A stretch of 64,000 nt of DNA from Sediminibacterium sp. (GTDB lineage Bacteria; Bacteroidota; Bacteroidia; B-17B0; Aurantibacillaceae), in contig JASGCO010000003.1 in assembly GCA_030054095.1 (NCBI GenBank), forward strand, positions 226,891 through 290,890, written 5' to 3'. Each line of letters begins with the position of its first letter. Within the stretch, counting starts at the first letter, position 1. Shown here piece after piece: positions 16,525 to 25,482 of this stretch. The notes under the pieces were generated by a model. The model had not been told where the DNA came from. It saw only the letters and a list, made by a program, of their open reading frames with translations, and made no database searches. The position numbers were made by a program, and so were the translations under genes.

Positions 16525-18477
16525 TTAAGAGCCCATCAATGAATAAGCCCGCCATACAATCTTCAAATCGTTCTCTATCTGATAATCTTTAGAATAATTC
16601 AGCAGCATTTTATTAAACTGGTCATCGCCCGGATGATTTTTTAAACCACTGGCCGGTGTAAGAACCGATGGTTTTAAAGCCGGTAAATCTTTACGCGGCG
16701 ATTTACCATACCCCACCCAGGAGTAAACCCCGAAAATAACCCGGAACACATTTAGTATAAAATTCAATTTCCGTTGCTGCATCCACACCAGCAAAGGCAT
16801 AAAAACAAGTACCACAAACGAAATACAAAGGTCTATCAATCGTTTCTTACGCCTGTTTTCGGGCCGGCCTACATTATTAATATCAATCATGTACAACTCT
16901 CCCGCAGTATCAATATCACTACTTCCGATAATACTTAAACTTTCAGGAGGCGCTATTTTAAACTCAATGCCTTTGGTTATCAGGCTTAACATCTGTTGGA
17001 TAATATCTCCTGATGAGATATTTTTTGCGCAAAAAATAATCTCATTAATCTGATGAATAGCTATAATTTCACTCATCTGATGAAAATGCCCAATATACAA
17101 AGGGTGCTTTACCCCATTAGCCTCATTACTTACAAATGCCAGATAATCCGGATCAAGTTTGGTTTGTTTCAATAACTGACTTACACGGTTAAATTCCTCT
17201 TCATCCCCCACTATAGCAATGCGTTTTTCTACGGTTTTCCCATACCATCTGAATTTCCGGATATCCAGCCAGCGGTAAAGCAAACGGGTTATAACATAGA
17301 TAAGCAGTGCCCACAAAGTTCCCAGCAGGATAAGGGCTCTTGAAAAACGGTAAACTTCGGGCAACAATGAATACACAATAAGAATAAAAGCAGTTCCTGC
17401 CAGAACGCCCCGCGCGATCCGCGATAGTTTTAAAGGCGAATCATATCCCCCGCTCAGGAACGTAAAAAACATCCATACCAGCGTGTAAGCCGGAAAAGCA
17501 TAATTTATAAGTTCGCGGGAATAAAATCCCTGAATAAGTTTAAAATGCGTTTCGTAAAAATCTTTAATGATAAAAAGGCCCAGGCAAATAAGAAAAAAAT
17601 CAATGGCCGGAAAAAACAACTGTTTGATAAAACGTGCCAGAATAGCGCCTGCTGCTCTAAGATAGATTGCAATGTGGATCAGAATACTGAATAAGCGGGC
17701 ATTCTGCGTACTGAAATGTTTCCGGGCAAAAATAGCCATGGCTTTGTAAAAAACAATCACATAGTTTACACTGCTTTTTTTGGTACTCTCTCCCTTATAA
17801 TGAATAATACTGCTGTCGGCAAAATAATAATTTTTATAGCCCCCTTGTTGAATACGGTAACTCAGATCAATATCCTCTCCGTACATAAAAAAAGTTTCGT
17901 CCAGTAACCCTATTTTATCAAGTGCCGTTTTGCGCATTAACATATAAGCCCCGCTCAACACATCTACTTCGTGGTTTTTATTTTTATCGAGGTAAGTTAA
18001 ATGGTACTGCCCGAATTTTTTCGAATCGGGAAACATTCTGGATAATCCGAAAATTTTATAAAAAGCCACTGCCGGGGTCGGGAGTCCTCTTTTGCTTTCA
18101 GGTAAAAAATTCCCCTTTCCATCCAGCATTTTTATACCTAAGCCCCCCGCTTCCGGATGAGCATCCATAAATGCCAGGCTTTTATGAAAGGTATCTTCCT
18201 GCACAACCGTATCGGGATTAAGGAGCAATACGTACTCACCTTTAGCCATACGCATGGCCTGATTATTAGCCACCGAAAAACCAGTGTTCACTTTGTTAGC
18301 AATTAGTATTACCTCCGGAAATTTATCCCGTATAAGGGCAATGGAGCCGTCAACCGAGTTATTATCCACCACAAATATTTCCGTGTCAATACCTTTTATG
18401 GCACTTTTTACCGAGTGCAGGCATTGTTCCAGAAAATACTTAACATTATAATTAACTATGACTATGGATAGCTTCAG
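16525..18477 (-). CDS. Glycosyltransferase family 2 fused to a WcaJ-like membrane region; apparent CTG start
   Basis: About 650 residues. The N-terminal GT2 domain begins LKLSIVIVNYNVKYFLEQCL and has VVDNNSVDGS, LLLNPDTVV (the DxD-equivalent region) and a C-terminal GEDIDLSYRI. Then come a linker, five or so membrane helices and a Rossmann-like segment (KRIAIVGDEEEF...). The C-terminus is like polyprenyl-phosphate sugar transferases (RKKRLIDLCISFVVLVF) but lacks a complete catalytic domain. The GT2 fold is complete only if translation starts at CTG 18477-18475: a TAG lies two codons upstream and no ATG, GTG or TTG occurs before GTG 18372, which would remove the first beta strand. The likely role is surface polysaccharide assembly. 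Confidence 0.8.
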   Translation of the reverse strand: MKLSIVIVNYNVKYFLEQCLHSVKSAIKGIDTEIFVVDNNSVDGSIALIRDKFPEVILIANKVNTGFSVANNQAMRMAKGEYVLLLNPDTVVQEDTFHKSLAFMDAHPEAGGLGIKMLDGKGNFLPESKRGLPTPAVAFYKIFGLSRMFPDSKKFGQYHLTYLDKNKNHEVDVLSGAYMLMRKTALDKIGLLDETFFMYGEDIDLSYRIQQGGYKNYYFADSSIIHYKGESTKKSSVNYVIVFYKAMAIFARKHFSTQNARLFSILIHIAIYLRAAGAILARFIKQLFFPAIDFFLICLGLFIIKDFYETHFKLIQGFYSRELINYAFPAYTLVWMFFTFLSGGYDSPLKLSRIARGVLAGTAFILIVYSLLPEVYRFSRALILLGTLWALLIYVITRLLYRWLDIRKFRWYGKTVEKRIAIVGDEEEFNRVSQLLKQTKLDPDYLAFVSNEANGVKHPLYIGHFHQMSEIIAIHQINEIIFCAKNISSGDIIQQMLSLITKGIEFKIAPPESLSIIGSSDIDTAGELYMIDINNVGRPENRRKKRLIDLCISFVVLVFMPLLVWMQQRKLNFILNVFRVIFGVYSWVGYGKSPRKDLPALKPSVLTPASGLKNHPGDDQFNKMLLNYSKDYQIENDLKIVWRAYSLMGS

Positions 18478-18513
18478 ACCCTATTAACGCTAAAGCATTA
18501 AAATTAATTATAA

Positions 18514-18543
18514 TTGTTTAATAATAAGTTTTTTTTATCTTTG
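18514..18543 (+). promoter_or_regulatory. Bacteroidota-type promoter of tRNA-Arg(TCT)
   Basis: TTG at 18514-18516 and TATCTTTG at 18536-18543 match the -33 TTTG/TTG and -7 TAnnTTTG boxes, separated by 19 bp as expected. Transcription would start near 18550, about 30 bp before the mature tRNA end. Confidence 0.75.
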
Positions 18544-18578
18544 TCGTCCCTGATTTTGCGATAAATTCAGGTGTACTT

Positions 18579-18655
18579 GGTCCCATAGCTCAACTGGATA
18601 GAGCAACGGTTTTCTAAACCGTAGGTCGCAGGTTCGAGTCCTGCTGGGACTACCA
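18579..18655 (+). tRNA. tRNA-Arg (anticodon TCT), CCA encoded
   Basis: The cloverleaf is complete: acceptor arms GGTCCCA and TGGGACT (G1-U72 wobble), anticodon arm ACGGT-TTTCTAA-ACCGT with anticodon TCT, T arm GCAGG-TTCGAGT-CCTGC, and discriminator A followed by encoded CCA. It reads AGA/AGG codons. It has its own promoter and terminator. Confidence 0.96.
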
Positions 18656-18706
18656 AAGCCCTTTTGAAATGCTTACCGGCAGTGGATTTCAAAAGGGCTT
18701 CTTTAT
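18656..18706 (+). terminator. Rho-independent terminator after tRNA-Arg(TCT)
   Basis: Perfect 15-bp arms, AAGCCCTTTTGAAAT (18656-18670) and its complement (18686-18700), enclose a 15-nt loop and are followed by CTTTATTATA. The hairpin begins immediately after the CCA end. Confidence 0.88.
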
Positions 18707-19062
18707 TATAAGAGGACTAGTCAATTCATTTTATAAGTATTAAACCTTTACCGAACCCCTTACTCTGAATTACGGAGTTAAAACTCATCAGCCTCCCTGC
18801 AAAACCTGAAAAAAACGTCCATTTGCATCGCTACCTATCCTCTGAAAACCAAACCACGAATCTTCTATGATAAACTATAATTTTGAACTAAGCACTATAA
18901 CAGGAATTTTGATTACATCCCAATCAATAAAATCATACCCGCTTCAGCCATCCATTTTAAGCGTTGCACCAACTAATTTAGTTTCAAAACTTTAACAAAA
19001 AAAAGTACCAAAGCCATTGTTTATGCATACCTTGTATAGATTATAATTCTAAACCAAATTTT
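18707..19062. other. Intergenic region before the type IX-secreted protein
   Basis: About 350 bp with no convincing reading frame, RNA gene or repeat. It should contain the promoter of the gene at 19063. A partial -7-like box (TACCTTG, 19028-19034) is the best candidate but has no correctly spaced -33 box. Confidence 0.5.
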
Positions 19063-20088
19063 ATGAAAAAAATCTACCCGCTATTGGTTCTATTAGCATT
19101 AATTAAAATTGCTCACGGGCAATTAGTACTAACAAAAGCGTTTAATGGGCCTGTACCAGGGAGCAGTGCTGTACTAATCCGTTTTGATACTACTGTCACT
19201 CTGGCCAAATCCACAGGTCTTAATCAATTGTGGGATTACAGCGCCCTTGTAACATCCACCTTTGCACCTATTACAAGCTCCTATACTACAGTATCCGCTG
19301 TTCCAGGGGCATCCACTTTATTTCCAAGTGCCAATTTGGTTGGGTTCTCTGTTATTTCACCAACAGTCAGCAGTACATCCCACTATTTTTATAATTCGAC
19401 GGTTTCCGATGAATCTACCGTAGGCATAAAAATCGGCACACTATCTACCACCAATTATAGCAACCCTCAGGTAACAGCCGTTTATCCGTTTACTTATGGC
19501 AGTTCGAATACAGATACTTATGCCAGTATAGCTGCTACACCTTCTTTTACAACTAATGAAACGGGTACCCTAACATTAAACGGCACCGGTACTGGTACCG
19601 TTGTTTTACCAGGAGGACATTCCTTTGCCAATTGCTTACAAAGAAAAACGGTGAATAATTACATATCTTCCAATGGCTTTACAAGTACTACCATTACGGT
19701 TACCGGATACAATTATTTCCATTCTTCGCAGGCGGCGCCCATTTTGTCATTTTTTTATACTACTACAAAAACAGGTGTAAGCACATTAAAATCATTTAAT
19801 TTAAGTATCGCACAAAGTGCTTTTGTAGGGCTAAAAGAGGAACAATTATCTGAATCGTGGACGGTAGCTCCCAATCCCGCTAACGATTATTTACTTATTT
19901 CATCGCATTCTCTTAAAACTTTCAAATTAACGCTCACTACTAATTTAGGACAATTGGTAAAGGAGGAACAAATAGAAATGTCTCCTGAAACGAAGATAAA
20001 TACTGCGCAGCTTCCGTCAGGTGTATATTACCTAACAATAGACGATGGTGTTCACCGTGATGTCAAAAAAATTATTGTTCATCGGTAA
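19063..20088 (+). CDS. Secreted protein with type IX secretion C-terminal sorting domain
   Basis: A 341-residue protein with a signal peptide (MKKIYPLLVLLALIKIAHGQ), a Ser/Thr/Gly-rich body of short beta strands (about 25-255), and a C-terminal Por/type A sorting domain. The sorting domain shows WTVAPNPANDYLLIS, the middle strand LTTNLGQLVKEEQI, LPSGVYYLTIDD and the basic end KKIIVHR. It should cross the outer membrane by the type IX system and be cleaved and attached or released there. The body has no family I recognise. A strong terminator follows. Confidence 0.88.
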   Translation: MKKIYPLLVLLALIKIAHGQLVLTKAFNGPVPGSSAVLIRFDTTVTLAKSTGLNQLWDYSALVTSTFAPITSSYTTVSAVPGASTLFPSANLVGFSVISPTVSSTSHYFYNSTVSDESTVGIKIGTLSTTNYSNPQVTAVYPFTYGSSNTDTYASIAATPSFTTNETGTLTLNGTGTGTVVLPGGHSFANCLQRKTVNNYISSNGFTSTTITVTGYNYFHSSQAAPILSFFYTTTKTGVSTLKSFNLSIAQSAFVGLKEEQLSESWTVAPNPANDYLLISSHSLKTFKLTLTTNLGQLVKEEQIEMSPETKINTAQLPSGVYYLTIDDGVHRDVKKIIVHR

Positions 20089-20111
20089 CAAACGGATTGA
20101 ATACTAACTAC

Positions 20112-20145
20112 GTTAAACCGTAAATAGACAGTAGAATTTTTATCA
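20112..20145. repeat. Dispersed element, copy 2
   Basis: GTTAAACCGTAAATAGACAG and the following bases match the first 35 bases of 12307-12350 at about 30 positions. This copy lacks the complementary 3' arm and so does not fold by itself. A separate 10-bp AT-rich hairpin lies at 20171-20199. As with copy 1, it lies just downstream of a plus-strand gene in a convergent gap. Confidence 0.5.
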
Positions 20146-20224
20146 TGCGCCAAAATTTGCGGCTAAAAATTCTTCATTTTCCCGGATTAAAAATGAAGAG
20201 GATATTTTTCTCAAAATAATGAAT

Positions 20225-20260
20225 AAAAGACGATCTGTTCTGATCGTCTTTTATTTTTTT
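20225..20260 (+). terminator. Rho-independent terminator, possibly bidirectional
   Basis: 11-bp arms AAAAGACGATC (20225-20235) and GATCGTCTTTT (20242-20252) around a 6-nt loop are followed by ATTTTTTT. It lies between convergent genes (stops at 20088 and 20335). On the minus strand the hairpin ends in TTTT and runs into an AT-rich stretch, so it may serve both. Confidence 0.85.
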
Positions 20261-20334
20261 AATTACCAAACAAATGAAGAAATAATATCCATTCTGGTTC
20301 CAAAAGACTCAACGTTAATTAAGCTATTCTCCGT

Positions 20335-22353
20335 TTAATTATCTTTCAGTTGTTCTATATCAATATCATAATTTCCCTTCTTTGGCTTTTTATGCGTAAA
20401 ATGATTTATGCCATCGTGATAAATAGTGAGTGGCGGTCCACTGCCATCAATCACTTCTGCCGCCCGGCCATTATAGCGAACAATTATCGTATTGTTTATG
20501 CCAAGTATTCTTCTGATACGTTCCACATTCTCGGGAGTAGCTAATAGCATTTCACCTACACTTCCTACGTCAATCCGTATAGAAATCAATTCGGTTTCGG
20601 TGGCAGGGCCACGCCCTGCGGCATTGGCAATCGAATCTATCAAGCAATTGTTGTACGTTAATTCCATGAATGCCTCTATTTCCCGTTTAATAGACCTCAT
20701 ATACTTTTTCTTTTCATTCTCAGGCAGAGACCGTCCCTCCACTATTGATGGTTTCCAGATAGGATTGTCTTCTTTCTTTGAACTAAACAATTTCTTAGGA
20801 GCCGTTTCTTTTGAGCTCTTTAACTCTCCAAGGAACTGCAAAAAGCCCATGATGCTCACCTTTGCATCGCAAATCATGGCCCCTAAAGTTGACACGACAT
20901 GTTCCGAAGCAGGTATAAATTCGCCTTCCAGCGCTTTTATTAACTCCTCTTTAAAAAGTACTTTATTGGTTATATTCCTTTCGAGTTCATCGGCATGGTT
21001 TGACCAATTAAAAATTTTCCCGTTTCTCAGATAAGCAATTTTTTGCTTCGCTACTTCTTCTTCATTACTTTTTTCAATACTGCTCTTATCTATTTTTTTT
21101 GTTTTAGGGTCTTCCTTTTTTTGTTTCTTCCGGCTTTTCATTTCCTGCTTCTCATCATCCTTTTTCACCAGTTCCATTTTACCCTCCTTTAAGGGGATAT
21201 ATACCAAATCATTTCCCTTTGGCGCATCAAAGAGTCCCAGATGCTTTCCCAGCTTCAGCGCAAACTGCGCCCCCTTAATCTTCTTTCCGAATTTTTTAAA
21301 CGCTTTACCATACAATCGTGTCAGCTTTGTAACTTCCGTGGTTGATTCGAATAAAGGAACCTTTTTGGACTCACCGTCCTCAAGTGTATCCAGCATAATG
21401 AATTTTTTGGCCATTTGGTTTTGTAGTTCATTATCGTAATTAATAGAATCAAGCTCCATCGAATCGCTCCGTTTTAAGCGCTTTCTGCCAGAAATAGTTT
21501 CGCCTCCCGTTTCAATAAAATCCTCGGGCATCTTTATAACCCACATTCCTTTCTTAGATGCACGGTTCCATTCTCTAAAAAGTGCTAATCGCTGCTCCAT
21601 TGGATTTTTTTTGTTATGAACATAAGCGTTTACATTTTCAAAAGATATCTTTCCTATCCATACAGGCTTTTTAACCTTATCTGAATCACGCTTTCCCAAT
21701 TCTTCTTCCGAGTCTTCCGATTTGGAACTTTCATCTTCCAATTCTTCGCTACTATCTTCTTCTTCTTCTAAAATTTTGAAATTGTCTTTAATATATTTTT
21801 CAGCATGGTCCCTTTTTAATTGGAAAACCAGAGGGCTTACAGCACTTTGCTTCCGCTGTGCTGGCAAAAGCGCTCCTTTTTTACCTATACCCAGTGCCTG
21901 CTGCCCCATTTGATCAGCTTCTTGTTCCAGATGCGGACTATCGTTTACAGCTATATTCTTTAATTGGGCCGTAGGCTTTACGCGTCCTTGTTTTTGCTGT
22001 ACAACATGCCAGGCTTCGTGTGGCAAGTGTTTTTCCTGGCCACTCGCCAAATGAATCTGGTTTCCCTTAGCAAAGGCATGCGCCTGCAACTGAGCCGGTT
22101 CAGGAGAGTTATAATGCACTTTAACATCATTCAGAGATTGTCCTGATAATTGTTCTACTCCAGATTTAAGTGCAGAAGGCAAGCCGGTAGAATCAGTTTT
22201 AGTCATTTTGGCATTGGCCATTTGCTGAAGCTGAACCGCATATTCTGCCTGAGTACGGTTATCATTCAATACAGGAACCGGTCCCTTTCTCTTAGCGGTG
22301 CCGCTTTCCGAAAGTGGTTTTGACTGGCTGTACTTTTCTCTGTGGGTTTTCAT
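20335..22353 (-). CDS. DUF4157 (eCIS-core) protein with a putative cysteine-protease-like C-terminus
   Basis: 672 residues. The N-terminus is polar and disordered. DUF4157 spans about 55-150: GLPSALKSGVEQLSGQSLNDVKVHYNS, AFAKGNQIHLASGQEKHLPHEAWHVVQQKQG, with an HExxH-type HEAWH near 114, then LEQEADQMGQQAL. A highly charged middle (Glu/Ser- and Lys-rich, about 190-470) follows. The last 110 residues hold NNCLIDSIANAAGR (Cys near 566) and IYHDGINHF (His near 643), an arrangement seen in OTU/papain-like cysteine proteases. DUF4157 is known as a marker of cargo and toxins of extracellular contractile injection systems and of some polymorphic toxins. No injection-system genes are in the window, and no immunity gene is adjacent. 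The protease call is inference from spacing and two motifs. Confidence 0.75.
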   Translation of the reverse strand: MKTHREKYSQSKPLSESGTAKRKGPVPVLNDNRTQAEYAVQLQQMANAKMTKTDSTGLPSALKSGVEQLSGQSLNDVKVHYNSPEPAQLQAHAFAKGNQIHLASGQEKHLPHEAWHVVQQKQGRVKPTAQLKNIAVNDSPHLEQEADQMGQQALGIGKKGALLPAQRKQSAVSPLVFQLKRDHAEKYIKDNFKILEEEEDSSEELEDESSKSEDSEEELGKRDSDKVKKPVWIGKISFENVNAYVHNKKNPMEQRLALFREWNRASKKGMWVIKMPEDFIETGGETISGRKRLKRSDSMELDSINYDNELQNQMAKKFIMLDTLEDGESKKVPLFESTTEVTKLTRLYGKAFKKFGKKIKGAQFALKLGKHLGLFDAPKGNDLVYIPLKEGKMELVKKDDEKQEMKSRKKQKKEDPKTKKIDKSSIEKSNEEEVAKQKIAYLRNGKIFNWSNHADELERNITNKVLFKEELIKALEGEFIPASEHVVSTLGAMICDAKVSIMGFLQFLGELKSSKETAPKKLFSSKKEDNPIWKPSIVEGRSLPENEKKKYMRSIKREIEAFMELTYNNCLIDSIANAAGRGPATETELISIRIDVGSVGEMLLATPENVERIRRILGINNTIIVRYNGRAAEVIDGSGPPLTIYHDGINHFTHKKPKKGNYDIDIEQLKDN

Positions 22354-22458
22354 TTGTTGCTGATTAAAACTACGGTTGTACGTAAACGGTCTGGTTCGTT
22401 CTTTATCTGATGTTTATTCTTCTTACGTAAAAGTCAGTTTGGTTGCATTAAAAATAAT

Positions 22459-22490
22459 AAAAAACCCGGTTACATTACTAACCGGGTTTC
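22459..22490 (-). terminator. Terminator of the act-cox operon
   Basis: Perfect 11-bp arms AAACCCGGTTA (22462-22472) and TAACCGGGTTT (22479-22489) enclose a 6-nt loop. Read on the minus strand the stem is followed by a T-rich tract. It lies 23 bp after the coxA stop codon. Confidence 0.9.
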
Positions 22491-22512
22491 AAAATGAATT
22501 ATCATAGGATGG

Positions 22513-24336
22513 CTAGTGTCCGCCACCATCGTGTTCACCTTCTCCTAAAGGAACTGTTTGCGGCACAAAGTCACGCTCAGCCCCTGGTTTACTGTAATCG
22601 TAAGCCCAACGATGTACTGTTGGCAATTCACCTGGCCAGTTACCGTGTAAATTAGCCATAGGCGTAGTCCACTCTAATGTGTTTGAATTCCAAGGATTTT
22701 GAGGTGCTTTTTCACCACGGAAGATGCTCCAGAAGAAATTGAACAAGAATATTCCCTGAGCTAAGGCACCGATAATGGCAGAAATTGTTACTACTTCATT
22801 AATATCCACTAAATTATCGAACATTGGGAAATTACTGTTAGTATAGTAACGGCGTGGTACACCTGCCATTCCTAAAAAGTGCATTGGGAAAAATACACCA
22901 TAAGCAGATATAAACGTTACCCAGAAGTGGATATACCCTAACTTTTTATTCATCATTCTGAGGAATAATTTAGGGAACCAATGGTAAACACCTGCAAACA
23001 TACCAAAGATAGCGCTCAAGCCCATTACAATGTGGAAATGTGCTACCACAAAGTAAGTATCATGCACATTGATATCTAAGGTTGAATCGGCCAAAATAAT
23101 ACCTGTAACACCACCCGTAACAAACGAACTTACCAAGCCTACCGAAAATAACATAGCTGGTGTGTACTGAATATTACCCTTCCAAAGTGTAGTAATGTAG
23201 TTAAATGCTTTTACTGCAGATGGAATGGCAATTAATAATGTTGTAAATACGAACACAGAACCTAAAAACGGATTCATTCCTGTCAGGTACATGTGGTGTC
23301 CCCATACGATAAAGGAAAGGAAACCAATAGCTAACATTGAACCAATCATGGCACGGTAACCGAAGATTGGTTTACGTGAATTCGTAGATATAATTTCAGA
23401 AGTAAGACCTAAAGCTGGCAATAATACGATATATACCTCTGGATGGCCTAAAAACCAGAACAAGTGTTCAAATAATACCGGACTACCACCCATATTATCT
23501 AACGGACGACCACCAATGTAGATGTCTGATAAATAGAAAGAAGTTCCGAAACTACGGTCGAAAATCAACAATAAAGCACAAGCAAAGAGAACAGGGAAAG
23601 ATAAAACACCTAAAACTGCTGTAATTAAAAAAGCCCAGATGGTTAAAGGCATACGGGTCATTTTCATACCCTTTGTACGCAGGTTAACAATGGTTACAAT
23701 GTAATTTAAGCTACCTAATAAAGAAGACACAATAAATAAAGCCATAGAGCTTAACCAAAGTGTCATACCTAATTTAGAACCAGGCATTGCTTCGGGTAAA
23801 GCGGATAAAGGAGGGTAAATTGTCCAACCAGCAGAAGCAGGACCATCGCTGATGAAACAAGAGGCTAACATGATAGCACTTGACACAAAGAAAAACCAGT
23901 ACGACAACATATTCAGAAAACCTGAAGCCATATCGCGAGCCCCAATCTGGTAAGGGATTAATAAGTTACTGAATGTTCCGCTTAATCCACCGGTTAACAC
24001 GAAAAATACCATGATGGTACCATGTATAGTAACCAAGGCGAGGTACATATTAGGATCTAAAATGCCATCTTTGCCCCACTTATCACCTAACATCGCATTA
24101 ATAAATCCGAATTTTTCTCCAGGCCATGCTAATTGTAAACGGAAAATGATAGACATTGTCATTGCAATCACTGCCATTACCATGGCCGTAATTAAGAACT
24201 GTCGCGAGATCATTTTATGATCCATCGAGAAAATGTACTTCTGAACAAAAGTCTCATGATGTTCGTGGTCATCATGATGTACATGGTCATGGTGAACTAA
24301 ATGCTCGTTTTCAATCGTTGTTACAGTACTTGCCAT
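22513..24336 (-). CDS. coxA: Cytochrome c oxidase subunit I
   Basis: A 607-residue haem-copper oxidase subunit I with about 12 or more membrane helices. GHPEVYIVLLPALG contains the CuB His and the cross-linked Tyr of A-type oxidases, WGHHMYLTGMNP the CuB His pair, and HDTYFVVAHFHIVMG the haem-ligand histidines. It reduces oxygen with electrons from cytochrome c or the adjacent complex III and pumps protons. The N-terminus is unusually His-rich (HHDHVHHDDHEHHE). It is last in the operon, followed by a terminator. Subunits III and IV are not in the window. Confidence 0.97.
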   Translation of the reverse strand: MASTVTTIENEHLVHHDHVHHDDHEHHETFVQKYIFSMDHKMISRQFLITAMVMAVIAMTMSIIFRLQLAWPGEKFGFINAMLGDKWGKDGILDPNMYLALVTIHGTIMVFFVLTGGLSGTFSNLLIPYQIGARDMASGFLNMLSYWFFFVSSAIMLASCFISDGPASAGWTIYPPLSALPEAMPGSKLGMTLWLSSMALFIVSSLLGSLNYIVTIVNLRTKGMKMTRMPLTIWAFLITAVLGVLSFPVLFACALLLIFDRSFGTSFYLSDIYIGGRPLDNMGGSPVLFEHLFWFLGHPEVYIVLLPALGLTSEIISTNSRKPIFGYRAMIGSMLAIGFLSFIVWGHHMYLTGMNPFLGSVFVFTTLLIAIPSAVKAFNYITTLWKGNIQYTPAMLFSVGLVSSFVTGGVTGIILADSTLDINVHDTYFVVAHFHIVMGLSAIFGMFAGVYHWFPKLFLRMMNKKLGYIHFWVTFISAYGVFFPMHFLGMAGVPRRYYTNSNFPMFDNLVDINEVVTISAIIGALAQGIFLFNFFWSIFRGEKAPQNPWNSNTLEWTTPMANLHGNWPGELPTVHRWAYDYSKPGAERDFVPQTVPLGEGEHDGGGH

Positions 24337-24375
24337 ATTGACGGATATTTATGTTATATAAAGTTAGTTAATAAT

Positions 24376-25428
24376 TTATTTTGCCGCAACTTCCTTAGCA
24401 GGTTCAGCAGCACCCTTAACCGGCTTTTGTTTAGCTAACCAAGCCTTATAATCGGTGTCAGAATCCACTACAATTGTCATTTGCATGTTATAGTGCGATG
24501 CACCGCAGATTTTGTTACACAATAAAGTATAATCAAATTCTACAGGTTCTTTGTTTTCTTTAGCACGTTGCTTGTTAATTCCATCCATTAACTGAATAAC
24601 ATAAGGATCCTTACGCATTTCAGCTGTTGTTTTTGTTGGTTTAAATTTAAAGGAAGTAATCATACCCGGCACACAGTTCATTTGTGCGCGGAAATGCGGC
24701 ATGTATGCCGAATGAATAACATCACGCGAACGCATAAAAAACTCGATTTCGCGGCCAACCGGAATATGAAACTCATTTTTCACCAAAATATCATCGTTTC
24801 CGGTTACATCTGTTGTATCTAAACCTACAGAGTTAGAACCACTGATCTGACGGAAATCAGAGGTCCCCAGTTTTCCATCTTTACCGGCATAACGTGCTGT
24901 CCAGTCGAATTGTTTAGCGTATAATTCAACTGTTACCTTATTGGCATCGGTTGTTTCCTCCATAATTTCATTCCAGTATTTTAAACCAAAAATAATTACG
25001 AAAGCAAGCACCAAAGCGGGTACAATAGTCCAGGCCATTTCCAGACGGTTATCGTGCGGGAAATAAGTGGCGCGGGCCTTAGTGTTTCCACGGTATTTGT
25101 ACGCATAAAAGAACAGGAAAAAGTTAGTAATCAGAAACACGAAGGTAATTAAGTAGATATTGGCATCCCAAAGTGTATCGTACTTCTCCCCATGTTCGGA
25201 TGATGCCGCCGGTAATGAATTATCATTCCAACGGTTTGCCTGCCAGAAGAAAAAGGCAAAAAACAATACCATAAATAACAACATGGCCTTTCCCATCATG
25301 TCATTGTCGTTGTCGGATACCCGCCATTCATTCGATTTCTTTAAACCCCGGCTCAATTCAATAATTCTTAATAATTGGTGTCCGGCAATTATTAATAAGA
25401 TGATGGCTAAGAGAACTAAAAGTGTCAT
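24376..25428 (-). CDS. coxB: Cytochrome c oxidase subunit II (CuA)
   Basis: 350 residues. One N-terminal helix (LLVLLAIILLIIAGHQLL) is followed by two further helices (MLLFMVLFFAFFFWQ; IYLITFVFLITNFFLFFYAYKY), the extra one being common in Bacteroidota. The periplasmic cupredoxin domain contains HSAYMPHFRAQMNCVPGM and CNKICGASHYNMQM, which supplies the CuA ligands (Cys, Cys, His, Met). It lacks a fused C-terminal cytochrome c domain, so electrons must come from the ActE or ActA cytochromes or a soluble cytochrome. Confidence 0.96.
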   Translation of the reverse strand: MTLLVLLAIILLIIAGHQLLRIIELSRGLKKSNEWRVSDNDNDMMGKAMLLFMVLFFAFFFWQANRWNDNSLPAASSEHGEKYDTLWDANIYLITFVFLITNFFLFFYAYKYRGNTKARATYFPHDNRLEMAWTIVPALVLAFVIIFGLKYWNEIMEETTDANKVTVELYAKQFDWTARYAGKDGKLGTSDFRQISGSNSVGLDTTDVTGNDDILVKNEFHIPVGREIEFFMRSRDVIHSAYMPHFRAQMNCVPGMITSFKFKPTKTTAEMRKDPYVIQLMDGINKQRAKENKEPVEFDYTLLCNKICGASHYNMQMTIVVDSDTDYKAWLAKQKPVKGAAEPAKEVAAK

Positions 25429-25482
25429 TTGCTTATTATTTAATGATTATACGTTTATTATACTCCTGTTTTAAAAAGTAAA

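Noticed and set aside
19028..19034. TACCTTG as the promoter of the type IX-secreted protein at 19063
   Set aside because: Incomplete -7 box, and the nearest TTG is only 8 bp away instead of about 19-21 bp.
20492..21034. Plus-strand frame of 180 codons
   Set aside because: Opposite the DUF4157 protein's charged region. The minus-strand gene has a clear domain structure and the plus frame does not.
20335..22353. Active zinc metalloprotease based on HEAWH
   Set aside because: The HExxH-type motif belongs to the DUF4157 domain, which is not known to be reliably catalytic and lacks a clear third ligand here, so no protease activity is claimed for it.
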